Notes: a model not told the origin generated them from the sequence alone. Counted from the first letter of the stretch, positions 18,721-26,247 are shown. The stretch: 64,000 bases of DNA from an uncultured Flavobacteriaceae bacterium (GCA_943787365.1 CALSMD010000001.1:124001-188000), one strand, 5' to 3'. Numbers and translations: made by a program.

Positions 18721-19632
18721 TTATTTTCTTCGTCTTACGGGCGTTCTTTTTGAGTTTACTCTCGGCGTTCTTTGGGCAACTGTTCTTGAATTTCTTGTGA
18801 CCGGTTTGCTACGGTTCACTTGATTCGATGTATTCGTTCGTACCCTCCGATTGGAAGTTACAACGCTGTTATTGGATCGATTTGTTGATGGACGCGTTGT
18901 TGCTCGTGTTGTTTGACGGTTCTCAGAGTGCGTTGTGTTGTTCGTCGTTCGTCTGGTACGTCGGTTGGTTCTATAGCGATCACTTTGATTCGATCGGTTG
19001 TTTGCGACTCTATTGTGACCCCGTTGATTTCTATATACATTCGGACGACGATTGTTTCTGTACGGTCTTTGGTACTGATATCTGACAGGCGTATAATGTC
19101 TTCTATAAGGTGTCTTGAAAATCACACAATACTGAACATTTGGTACGCTGTAATACGAATACCACGCGCTAGGGGTGTAGTATCGGTGTTGACGGTTCAC
19201 ATAGCCATTACAGTGTGAATTGTTGTAGCGATCGTAGTTTATACGCATGTTGCCAATCCAAGACACCCGACCTCTGTAGTCATAATTCACATGTACATTT
19301 CCGGCTTGGCTGATACGTCCATAATAATCATAATATATAGGGGTATTTTCAATTTGAATGACGGCCCCATAACTATCATATTGAACATAAGCACTGTAAT
19401 CGTAGCCTGTATTGAAACTGATGTTTATTCCATTATGATTTGAAAATTGAATAGAATTTTGACGCTGTCTGAGCACATTAAAATCAAATTGTCCATCGTT
19501 AAAAATAGCAAATTCAATCCCTTGTTCATTAAATACAAAAGAATTACTAGTTCTCGATTGCTTAGAAACTGTGCTTGCAGAAACGGTTCCGAATAAGGTT
19601 AAAGTGACGAGGGCTAAAAATAATTTTCTCAT
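18721..19632 (-). CDS. Secreted Arg/Asn-rich protein of unknown function
   Basis: 303 aa. Signal peptide MRKLFLALVTLTLFGTVSAS. Residues about 75-150 hold repeated Tyr/Asp/Gly motifs resembling short repeat strands (YDYYGRISQAGNVHVNYDYRG, then GRVSWIGNMRINYD). From residue 170 the chain is Arg/Asn/Thr-rich and low complexity, with no recognised domain. Such strongly basic exported tails may bind polyanions such as polysaccharide or DNA, which is inference. Flavobacterial homologues of this type are generally labelled hypothetical. Confidence 0.75.
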   Translation of the reverse strand: MRKLFLALVTLTLFGTVSASTVSKQSRTSNSFVFNEQGIEFAIFNDGQFDFNVLRQRQNSIQFSNHNGINISFNTGYDYSAYVQYDSYGAVIQIENTPIYYDYYGRISQAGNVHVNYDYRGRVSWIGNMRINYDRYNNSHCNGYVNRQHRYYTPSAWYSYYSVPNVQYCVIFKTPYRRHYTPVRYQYQRPYRNNRRPNVYRNQRGHNRVANNRSNQSDRYRTNRRTRRTTNNTTHSENRQTTRATTRPSTNRSNNSVVTSNRRVRTNTSNQVNRSKPVTRNSRTVAQRTPRVNSKRTPVRRRK

Positions 19633-19742
19633 AATACAAAGTTTTAAAAGTTAAACACAACTCTGTATTACCAAACAGCATGCCAAGAATCGCAGCTCTA
19701 TTTTAGTTGACTGACGGTCAAATAAATAAATTTAAAACAAAC

Positions 19743-22532
19743 TCAATTTAATTTACTTTTTAGAAAATCAGCTGTTGAAGATTTCTTTGATTTGGTTATA
19801 AATTCTGGCGTGCCTTCAGCCAATACATAGCCGCCATTGGCACCGCCTTCAGGACCTAAATCGATCACATGATCGGCACATTTAATCAGTTCTAAATTGT
19901 GCTCAACGACCAATACCGAGTGCCCTTTGTCAATCAAGGCATTGAAGGATTTGAGTAGTTTTTTAATGTCATGAAAATGAAGTCCCGTCGTAGGCTCATC
20001 AAAAATAAACAAACCCGTGTCTGCTTTGGAACCTTTTCCTAAAAAGGAGGCAAGTTTGATACGTTGTGCTTCACCGCCAGAGAGGGTCGAAGAACTTTGT
20101 CCAAGGGTCACATACCCCAGCCCCACATCTTGAAGTGGCTGTAATTTTGTTTTTATTTTAGTCACGTTATGCATTTCAAAAAAGGCAACGGCATCATCAA
20201 TCGTCATGTTTAAAATATCATCAATTGTTTTGTCATGGAACTTAATTTCCAACACTTGTTTCTTAAAGCGTTTTCCATCACAGTCGTCACAAAGCAATTG
20301 GACGTCAGCCATAAACTGCATTTCAATGGTGACAGCACCTTCGCCTTTACAGGTATCGCAACGGCCTCCATCGACATTGAATGAAAAATGCTTGGGTTGG
20401 TAATTTCTTAAAACACTTAATTTTTGCTTCGCGAATAGCGCCCGAATATCATCATAGGCTTTGATATACGTCACAGGGTTGGAACGTGAAGAACGCCCTA
20501 TGGGGTTTTGATCGACAAACTCGATAAACTTAACGGTGCTAAAGTTCCCTTCAATACTCGTGAATTCGCCCGCCTTTTCGCCATAGCCTCCAATGGATTT
20601 TAGCAGTGCAGGATACACAATTTGTTTGACAAGCGTACTTTTTCCACTTCCAGAAACACCCGTCACAACCGTGAGCATGTTTAGTGGAAGGGTCACATCA
20701 ATATTTTTTAAATTATGTTCTCGAGCGCCTTTGATGGTTACACTGTATTTTGACGTCCGACGTTTTTTAGGAACTTCAATTTCCAGAGTCCCATTGAGGT
20801 ACTGCGCTGTTAAAGTATTACTTTTTAAGAGAGATTTGTAAGTCCCACTCGCCATCACTTCACCTCCAAAAGTACCTGCTTCGGGTCCAATATCAATGAC
20901 GTAATCTGCGGCTGCCATGATGGCTTCGTCATGTTCCACCACAATCACTGTGTTTCCTAAATCCCGCAAGGCATTCAGTACATTGATCAGGCGTTCGGTA
21001 TCTTTAGAATGGAGTCCAATACTCGGTTCGTCCAAAATATACATAGATCCCACAAGACTGCTCCCAAGGGAAGTTGCCAAGTTGATCCGTTGGCTTTCGC
21101 CCCCCGATAAGGTGTTTGATTTTCTGTTTAAGGTCAGGTAATCCAGCCCCACATTGGATAAAAATTCCAAGCGGTTATTAATCTCTTTGAGCAATCGTTT
21201 TGCAATTTCTCGTTCTTTTGCGTCTAGCTTGATGGTCTTAAAAAATGCAATGATATCTTTAAGCGATAATTCCACCAAATCGGTAATGGAGGCACCTCCA
21301 ACTTTTACAAAATTGGCTTCTGGTCGTAAGCGTTTTCCGTGGCAACTTCCACATTTTGTTTTTCCGCGGTAGCGAGATAACATCACTCGGTTTTGAACTT
21401 TATAAGCTTTGGATTCTAATTCGGCAAAAAAGTCGTTTAAACCTGTAAAATGAGAGTTCCCTTTCCATAACAATTTTTGGTGTTTGGCTTCTAATTCAAA
21501 GTAAGGCTTGTGAATTGGGAAGTCAAATTTATGGCTGTTATTAACCAGTTGATCCCTGTAATATTTCATGCTTTCCCCACGCCATGGAAACACCGCATTT
21601 TCATAAACCGAAAGAGAGGTATTTGGAATCACAAGGCTTTCATCAATACCAATGACATCTCCATAGCCTTCACATTTTGGGCAGGCGCCATAAGGGTTGT
21701 TAAAGCTGAATAAATGCGTGTTGGGTTCTAAGAATTTTTGACCATCGAGTTCAAATGAATTGCTAAATTCACGGGACTCCGAAGTCTCTATTTTTTCAAT
21801 TTGACAACGTCCTTTTCCTTCAAAAAATGCCATTTCAATCGCATCTGCCAAACGGTTGTAAAAATCTTCTTCGCCTTTCACAATAATCCGATCGACGACC
21901 AAACTGATTGTTTTTGGTAGTTTTTTAAAATCTTCAATCTGCTCAATACGCTCTACGGTATCACTCACTTTGATTCTTGCAAATCCCTGGTGTTGCAGAG
22001 CCTGTAGTTTATTTTCTAGTGTTCGCCCTTCTTCCAGATGGATGGGAGCAAGGAGCAGCAGTTTATCGCCTATTTCAAGCGTTTTGATATAATTGATGAC
22101 ATCGCTGGTTGTATCTTTTTTCACTACATTGTTAGAAGTAGGGGAATAGGTTTTCCCGATACGCGCGAATACTAATTTTAAATAATCATAAATTTCGGTG
22201 GTAGTTCCAACGGTGGAACGCGGATTGGTAGAATTTACTTTCTGTTCAATCGCAATCGCGGGTGCAATGCCTTTGATATAATCGACATTTGGTTTGTTGA
22301 GCCGCCCCAAAAACTGCCGTGCATAACTCGATAAACTCTCCACATAGCGTCGTTGGCCTTCGGCATAGAGGGTGTCAAATGCCAAGCTTGATTTCCCCGA
22401 TCCAGAGAGTCCAGTGATGACTACCAATTTGTGTCGTGGAATCGCAACGTCTATATTCTTTAGGTTGTGCAATTTTGCACCCTTAATTAGAATGTGCTCT
22501 TTTGGACTTAGTTTTGAAAGGTCTAGTGGCAT
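19743..22532 (-). CDS. uvrA: Excinuclease ABC subunit A
   Basis: Damage-sensing ATPase of nucleotide excision repair. 929 aa with two ABC modules: Walker A GLSGSGKSS near residue 39 and GVSGSGKST near 630, signature LSGGESQRI and LSGGEAQRI, and CxxC zinc fingers (CPKCEGYGD, CGSCHGK, CDTCKGEGA with LLCDDCDGK). Full length. Alone on the minus strand with its own probable promoter at 22555. Confidence 0.97.
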   Translation of the reverse strand: MPLDLSKLSPKEHILIKGAKLHNLKNIDVAIPRHKLVVITGLSGSGKSSLAFDTLYAEGQRRYVESLSSYARQFLGRLNKPNVDYIKGIAPAIAIEQKVNSTNPRSTVGTTTEIYDYLKLVFARIGKTYSPTSNNVVKKDTTSDVINYIKTLEIGDKLLLLAPIHLEEGRTLENKLQALQHQGFARIKVSDTVERIEQIEDFKKLPKTISLVVDRIIVKGEEDFYNRLADAIEMAFFEGKGRCQIEKIETSESREFSNSFELDGQKFLEPNTHLFSFNNPYGACPKCEGYGDVIGIDESLVIPNTSLSVYENAVFPWRGESMKYYRDQLVNNSHKFDFPIHKPYFELEAKHQKLLWKGNSHFTGLNDFFAELESKAYKVQNRVMLSRYRGKTKCGSCHGKRLRPEANFVKVGGASITDLVELSLKDIIAFFKTIKLDAKEREIAKRLLKEINNRLEFLSNVGLDYLTLNRKSNTLSGGESQRINLATSLGSSLVGSMYILDEPSIGLHSKDTERLINVLNALRDLGNTVIVVEHDEAIMAAADYVIDIGPEAGTFGGEVMASGTYKSLLKSNTLTAQYLNGTLEIEVPKKRRTSKYSVTIKGAREHNLKNIDVTLPLNMLTVVTGVSGSGKSTLVKQIVYPALLKSIGGYGEKAGEFTSIEGNFSTVKFIEFVDQNPIGRSSRSNPVTYIKAYDDIRALFAKQKLSVLRNYQPKHFSFNVDGGRCDTCKGEGAVTIEMQFMADVQLLCDDCDGKRFKKQVLEIKFHDKTIDDILNMTIDDAVAFFEMHNVTKIKTKLQPLQDVGLGYVTLGQSSSTLSGGEAQRIKLASFLGKGSKADTGLFIFDEPTTGLHFHDIKKLLKSFNALIDKGHSVLVVEHNLELIKCADHVIDLGPEGGANGGYVLAEGTPEFITKSKKSSTADFLKSKLN

Positions 22533-22554
22533 TTATTGAGTTAAATTTTGGTTG

Positions 22555-22562
22555 CAAAGATA
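22555..22562 (-). promoter_or_regulatory. Putative uvrA -7 box (TATCTTTG)
   Basis: On the minus strand TATCTTTG fits TAnnTTTG and lies 22 bases before the uvrA ATG. No clear -33 TTTG. Confidence 0.45.
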
Positions 22563-22624
22563 CCATTAATATAAAAAATATTAAAGCCGTCTTTGCTCTA
22601 CTTACGATTAAAAACTAAAATAAA

Positions 22625-22657
22625 TTTGTGTAATTAAATAGATTGTTCTTATATTTG
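22625..22657 (+). promoter_or_regulatory. Promoter of the ECF sigma gene (TTTG-N21-TATATTTG)
   Basis: TTTG at 22625-22628 and TATATTTG at 22650-22657 match the Bacteroidota -33/-7 consensus with 21-base spacing. The predicted start near 22664 gives a leader of about 90 bases that includes the inverted repeat at 22688-22754. Confidence 0.6.
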
Positions 22658-22687
22658 ATAAAATAACTCTTAATAAACGCTTATAGA

Positions 22688-22754
22688 ATAACATTACTTT
22701 TCAATTTTTATTAAACCCAGTACACCTACGGTGTGCTATTAAAAGTAATGTTAT
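22688..22754 (+). promoter_or_regulatory. Perfect 14-bp inverted repeat covering the sigma-gene start codon
   Basis: ATAACATTACTTTT (22688-22701) is exactly complementary to AAAAGTAATGTTAT (22741-22754); the right arm includes the first two bases of the ATG at 22753. A second hairpin (AGTACACC-TAC-GGTGTGCT, 22719-22737) sits in the loop. In RNA this would hide the start codon. A protein-binding site is the alternative. Confidence 0.6.
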
Positions 22755-23337
22755 GAAATCTAAATCTATTAGCGATGCCACTCTCGTAAGTCAATACATT
22801 CAAGGTGATGAACCGTCCTTATCGGTGCTCATCAAACGCCACCAACAACGGTTGTACAGTTTTATCTATTCGAAGGTTTACGACCGCGATGTGACTGAGG
22901 ATGTTTTTCAGGATACCTTTATAAAAGTGATTCGTACCCTCAAACGGGGTAATTATAATGAAGAAGGTAAGTTTTTACCTTGGGTGATGCGTATTGCACA
23001 CAATCTCGTGATCGATCATTTCAGAAAAAACAACCGCATGCCGAAGTTTAACAACAGCGGCGATTTTGATATTTTCTCTGTGTTGAGTGATGGGGCTCTA
23101 AATGCCGAAGGTGAATTGGTAAAATCTCAAATTGTTGAAGACATCAGAGCCTTGGTAGAGGAGTTGCCAGAAGAACAAAAAACGGTTCTCGTGATGCGTA
23201 TGTATAACGATATGAGTTTCAAGGAAATCTCCGAAAACACGGGTGTGAGTATCAATACGGCTTTGGGACGGATGCGTTATGCCTTGATCAATCTTCGTAA
23301 ATTAATTGAAAAACACAATATTGTTTTGACAAATTAA
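22753..23337 (+). CDS. ECF-type RNA polymerase sigma factor
   Basis: 194 aa. Region 2 (SVLIKRHQQRLYSFIYSKVYDRDVTEDVFQDTFIKV, residues 24-60, with FLPWVMRIAHNLVIDHFRK) and region 4 helix-turn-helix (FKEISENTGVSINTALGRMRYAL, about 156-178) are clear. No anti-sigma gene adjoins it; a 47-aa conserved-looking gene follows by 65 bases. The leader holds an unusual inverted repeat over the start codon, so translational control is possible. Confidence 0.92.
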   Translation: MKSKSISDATLVSQYIQGDEPSLSVLIKRHQQRLYSFIYSKVYDRDVTEDVFQDTFIKVIRTLKRGNYNEEGKFLPWVMRIAHNLVIDHFRKNNRMPKFNNSGDFDIFSVLSDGALNAEGELVKSQIVEDIRALVEELPEEQKTVLVMRMYNDMSFKEISENTGVSINTALGRMRYALINLRKLIEKHNIVLTN

Positions 23338-23402
23338 TTACCTGATAAAATAAAGTATATATTCTGTCGTTGTAGTATTAACTAACTAACAATGACAGGC
23401 TC

Positions 23403-23546
23403 ATGGCAAAACTTTACACTGAAAAATTCTCTAATTCTAACACATTTAAACCCAAGACAGAAACCATAAATTTCCTTTTGAATTATTCAAAAGCCTTGAA
23501 AGTTTCTGTTTATAAAGGACTCAAATTTGAATCTGTAATTAATTAG
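23403..23546 (+). CDS. Small conserved-looking protein downstream of sigma factor (47 aa)
   Basis: ATG at 23403, stop TAG at 23544-23546, 47 residues beginning MAKLYTEKFSNSNTFKPK and ending FESVIN, basic and soluble. The segment PKTETINFLLNYSKAL resembles short hypothetical proteins I associate with this position in flavobacterial genomes. It ends 14 bases before an intrinsic terminator, which supports it as the last gene of a sigma-sORF transcript. Function unknown. Confidence 0.65.
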   Translation: MAKLYTEKFSNSNTFKPKTETINFLLNYSKALKVSVYKGLKFESVIN

Positions 23547-23560
23547 AATACGATCTTATA

Positions 23561-23588
23561 AATCCTGACAGTTGTTGGGATTTTTTTT
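23561..23588 (+). terminator. Intrinsic terminator of the sigma-sORF unit
   Basis: AATCCTGACA (23561-23570) pairs with TGTTGGGATT (two G-U pairs), followed by eight T. Placed right after the 47-aa gene. Confidence 0.8.
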
Positions 23589-23639
23589 GTTCCGCTAAGT
23601 TAGGAAATTGATTTATGTTGTAAGGAATGTAAGTCTGAG

Positions 23640-23666
23640 TTAGTGGGTTGATAAAAACACTTTCAT
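23640..23666 (-). pseudogene. Truncated toxin remnant (8 codons)
   Basis: The antitoxin stop overlaps an ATG (TAATG at 23668-23664) that opens MKVFLSTH and then a stop at 23640. A coupled start at exactly the toxin position followed by an early stop looks like a decayed RelE/ParE-type toxin gene. Too short for homology proof. Confidence 0.4.
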
Positions 23667-23884
23667 TAAGAAATCTTTTTCAAAAAGTCGTTGAATTCAA
23701 CTCTTTTTCCACTGTTTAACTCTTGAATCCCTTTTTCAATTTCTTTTTGCTCGGATACACTTAATTCATTCCAAAAATCAACTTTTTCTTTTTGAATAAA
23801 TTCTGTGATTTTTTTAATGAATTTGTCATTCTCAATGTTGAGAATCATTTTCACTAGCTCTATTTTAGAAGTTTGAATATTCAT
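23666..23884 (-). CDS. Antitoxin-like protein (addiction-module component type), orphan
   Basis: 72 aa: KIELVKMILNIENDKFIKKITEFI, then VDFWNELSVSEQKEIEKGIQ and KRVEFNDFLKKIS. This matches the small helical antitoxin family that normally precedes a RelE/ParE toxin in Bacteroidota. Here the overlapping toxin frame ends after eight codons, so the antitoxin is alone. It lies at the border of an AT-rich accessory stretch. Confidence 0.7.
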   Translation of the reverse strand: MNIQTSKIELVKMILNIENDKFIKKITEFIQKEKVDFWNELSVSEQKEIEKGIQELNSGKRVEFNDFLKKIS

Positions 23885-24053
23885 AATGTGTTATTTCTTA
23901 AATTCAAATTTACAAAAAAATCGGCTTATAGTTTGAAACTATTTTTTTTAGGGTTTATGAAGTCCAACGCCCTACTGCTGGTGTCACGCTTTTGGCGTGA
24001 TGCCGTTAACAATTTCAAATAATTCAGTAAATCATTTATTTCTCTTTTACGTC

Positions 24054-24092
24054 TTCTTTTGCATACTGGGCACGAGCAAAAGATGCTCGCGC
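24054..24092. repeat. Dispersed repeat B, copy 1 (39 bp)
   Basis: From TTCTTTTGCATACTGGGCAC onward this 39-bp segment is identical to 63609-63647. It includes the small hairpin GAGCA-AAAGA-TGCTC. An imperfect hairpin (GGTGTCACGC / GCGTGATGCC) lies just upstream at about 23980-24004. Non-coding, between two minus-strand accessory genes. Confidence 0.8.
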
Positions 24093-24144
24093 GAGCTGGG
24101 GATTAACTTCGTTGAATCTTAGATTTTGTGCGGTAGCGGGTTTT

Positions 24145-24507
24145 TTATTCAAATAATTTGTCAATTATATTTTCAAAAGTAAAAGCTCCATTTAAACCAG
24201 TTGGTTTTGAGCTCGGTTTTCTGAAAACGTAAACATATTTTGAAAAACTATTAGCACCATTTTTAGAAGGAAGATTTATTGTTCCTTTTTTACTAAAATA
24301 AGATTCAATTTCATTTGCATTTTCCATTGTTTCCGCATCAAATGTTTTCCAATATTTTAGTCCTAAAACATTCACTCTGTGTTCTCCTTTTCTTCTTTTA
24401 GTATCATTTGTAATTCCTACATACCAAGAATCTAATCTCGGTTTTTCGGAATTCATTGATTTTGAAAAGTGTTTCGTTATTTCTGATTTTATAGATACTT
24501 TATTCAT
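24145..24507 (-). CDS. GIY-YIG-like small protein
   Basis: 120 aa. SWYVGITNDTKRRKGEHR (residues 27-44) resembles the second half of the GIY-YIG nuclease motif (YVG followed by a basic helix with Arg38/Arg39 and His43). Further on are Glu68 (NEIESYF) and SFSKYVYVFRK. The first GIY strand is not recognisable, so catalysis is uncertain. It starts three bases after the stop of the RuvC-I-like mini-gene, so the two are almost certainly cotranslated. AT-rich, flanked by repeats. Confidence 0.6.
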   Translation of the reverse strand: MNKVSIKSEITKHFSKSMNSEKPRLDSWYVGITNDTKRRKGEHRVNVLGLKYWKTFDAETMENANEIESYFSKKGTINLPSKNGANSFSKYVYVFRKPSSKPTGLNGAFTFENIIDKLFE

Positions 24508-24510
24508 AAT

Positions 24511-24816
24511 TTATTTACTTTTCTTGTTTTGAAGTGTTAAAATTGAAATTGTTCCACCAATTCCAAGATTTAGAAATAATTGCCAAAATTCAATTAAGAT
24601 TATACTCAAAATAAACATAGTTATTGTAATAAATAATAATGATAAAAACTGAAAATTTTCCTTTATTAGTTTTTTAAACTTTCTAACATTTTTCTCTTTT
24701 TTAATAATATTTTTATGACTAAAAATACGACTTCCAAAATCTGTAATTTCATTATTTTCAACTATTGCCCAACCAATTGAGTTTGTTCCTAAATCAAGTC
24801 CTAAAATTTTCTTCAT
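24511..24816 (-). CDS. Mini-protein with Cas9-like RuvC-I motif and membrane segments
   Basis: 101 aa. Residues 1-31 (KILGLDLGTNSIGWAIVENN then ITDFGSRIF) match the RuvC-I strand and following turn of Cas9, including the catalytic-position Asp8. After a Lys-rich stretch (38-53) comes strong hydrophobicity: one TM helix at about 55-77 and a second hydrophobic segment at 78-95, then KKSK. RuvC-II, HNH, RuvC-III and any CRISPR array are absent, so it cannot be a Cas9 nuclease by itself. A GIY-YIG-like gene follows by three bases. It could be a decayed cas9 fusion or a small family of its own. Confidence 0.6.
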   Translation of the reverse strand: MKKILGLDLGTNSIGWAIVENNEITDFGSRIFSHKNIIKKEKNVRKFKKLIKENFQFLSLLFITITMFILSIILIEFWQLFLNLGIGGTISILTLQNKKSK

Positions 24817-24866
24817 TATTCTGGTTTTTAATTTGCTACAACGGGAGACTTCGCCGCTACCGCACG

Positions 24867-24925
24867 AATCCTATCGTGTGGTTTACAAAATTTATTTGGA
24901 ACGCGAATGGATTCGCGCACCAGCG
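24867..24925. repeat. Dispersed repeat A, copy 1 (about 59 bp)
   Basis: AATCCTATCGTgTGGTTT through GGATTCGCGCACCAGCG, highly similar to 62904-62961 in the same orientation. It lies just upstream of the RuvC-I-like gene. Downstream, to 25044, further imperfect inverted segments (GCGCTTAGTGG / CCACTAAG) are visible. Confidence 0.75.
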
Positions 24926-25044
24926 TGCGCTTAGTGGTCATAAACTAGCTGAAAACAACTTTTACATGACCCCAACAGACCTGCCAATCTTTGACACCAC
25001 TAAGTACAACTTAGCGGGAGCGCAAACTAGCGACATCAGAGGAT

Positions 25045-25191
25045 TTAATCTATCTGCTTATTTTGGTTTTCGGTTTCTTTGACTCTTTTTATATATCCTG
25101 ATTTTTTCCCAATAGAAAATCCTAACAGGAATATTCCAATTGGAACTATTAAAACTAAAATTAATTGGATTGCTCCGATTGCTAAATACAT
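25045..25191 (-). CDS. Small membrane protein (48 aa)
   Basis: ATG at 25191-25189, stop TAA at 25047-25045. MYLAIGAIQLILVLIVPIG begins a single TM helix (about 5-27), followed by a basic cytoplasmic tail GKKSGYIKRVKETENQ. This composition (helix, then GKKSGY/KR) resembles tiny membrane proteins scattered through flavobacterial genomes. Neither longer overlapping frame here has any protein-like pattern. Part of the accessory island; function unknown. Confidence 0.6.
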   Translation of the reverse strand: MYLAIGAIQLILVLIVPIGIFLLGFSIGKKSGYIKRVKETENQNKQID

Positions 25192-25562
25192 ATTTTTTCT
25201 GTTTGTTTTTTTTAATCAGTTTGAAGTAACTCCATACATCCCAAACAGGCGTGTATTGAACCACTCTAGTTCCCCAACTGTTCTATAATTCTAGCAAAAT
25301 AATATCTAAACTTCGGTCAAGCTACTTACTAAGATTTAGATTCGGGATCTTCATCACTCAAACCTATGACATATTTTTAAAACTTCCAAAAAATACGTTA
25401 TAAATTTCAACTTAAGTAACTGACAGTAAATTACTTGCATTTTAAAATAAATAAATAATAGGTAAGTAAAATAAATGAAATAGAGGGTGTTTCACCCTTT
25501 CTAAAGTGTGTTTTAAATAGTAGAAACTTTAAAATTTATTCCACCAACGAGAATTTTTGGAG
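25192..25562. other. 371-bp gap with one hairpin
   Basis: AT-rich, no credible gene. AGGGTG-TTT-CACCCT at 25484-25498 could weakly terminate nth transcripts, though it lacks a clean T-tract on that strand. Nothing else recognised; no tRNA fold found. Confidence 0.5.
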
Positions 25563-26210
25563 TTATTTATAATAGGCATCAATCACAGACTTCCGACCAA
25601 TGGTTTTGGTAATGACATCCGCGTCTAAATTCCACCCACGGGCAGGGGAGTACTCACGGCCATACCAAATGATTTGCAAGTGCAAATCGTTCCACAATGC
25701 TTCAGGAAACAAGCGTTTGGCATCTTTTTCCGTTTGCACTACATTTTTACCATTGGTCAGGTTCCAACGGTACATGAGGCGATGAATGTGTGTGTCCACA
25801 GGAAATGCAGGCACGCCAAACGCCTGTGCCATCACCACACTCGCCGTTTTATGACCCACGGCAGGCAAGGCCTCCAAAGCACTAAAACTCTGTGGGACTT
25901 CTCCGTTATGGGATTCTATAATGATTTTTGACAAGCCATAAATCCCTTTACTTTTCATGGGGGACAATCCACAAGGCCGTATAATAGCTTTGATCTCTTC
26001 CACCGTTAGTTTCACCATGTCATAGGGGTTGTCGGCTTTGGCAAATAGAAGGGGCGTAATCTTATTCACACGCACATCTGTACATTGTGCCGATAGCAAT
26101 ACTGCAATCAAAAGGGTGTAGGGATCTTTATGGTCTAAGGGAATCGGGATTTCAGGATAAAAATCTTTTAAGGTTTTTATAACAAAATTTACCTTCTCAG
26201 TTTTTGTCAT
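25563..26210 (-). CDS. nth: Endonuclease III, lacking the iron-sulfur cluster cysteines
   Basis: DNA glycosylase/AP lyase for oxidised pyrimidines. Start taken at the ATG giving MTKTEKVNFV (215 aa); the longer frame would run through the bcp promoter and start codon. HhH-GPD hallmarks: LPAVGHKTASVV with catalytic Lys121 and VDTHIHR with Asp139. The C-terminus (WYGREYSPARGWNLDADVI) has no Cys, so the four-Cys [4Fe-4S] loop of E. coli Nth is absent. Shares interlocked divergent promoters with bcp. Confidence 0.92.
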   Translation of the reverse strand: MTKTEKVNFVIKTLKDFYPEIPIPLDHKDPYTLLIAVLLSAQCTDVRVNKITPLLFAKADNPYDMVKLTVEEIKAIIRPCGLSPMKSKGIYGLSKIIIESHNGEVPQSFSALEALPAVGHKTASVVMAQAFGVPAFPVDTHIHRLMYRWNLTNGKNVVQTEKDAKRLFPEALWNDLHLQIIWYGREYSPARGWNLDADVITKTIGRKSVIDAYYK

Positions 26211-26215
26211 TCGTT

Positions 26216-26241
26216 TATCTTTGTTGTGATAACCAAAGATA
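26216..26241. promoter_or_regulatory. Interlocked divergent promoters of nth and bcp
   Basis: TATCTTTG on the plus strand (26216-26223) points to bcp, and its reverse complement CAAAGATA (26234-26241) gives TATCTTTG pointing to nth; the boxes face each other across ten bases. For nth a -33 TTTG (minus strand, 26263-26260) lies 18 bases away. Each box is 23-24 bases before its ATG. Confidence 0.6.
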
Positions 26242-26247
26242 CTAATT

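Noticed and set aside
24511-24816. A degenerate CRISPR-Cas type II locus
   Set aside because: Only the RuvC-I motif is present. No cas1/cas2, no HNH, no direct-repeat/spacer array was found within the window.
23980-25044. Integron cassette array with attC sites
   Set aside because: TAACAATT-like starts and several hairpins look cassette-like, but no matching RYYYAAC/GTTRRRY core pairs and no integrase gene could be found.
25058-25288. Overlapping 68-69 aa frames on both strands
   Set aside because: Neither has protein-like composition or motifs; a 48-aa frame in the same place has a clean membrane-protein pattern.
25230-25300. tRNA-like T-arm (GGTTCAAT on the minus strand)
   Set aside because: No acceptor or anticodon stem could be folded around it.
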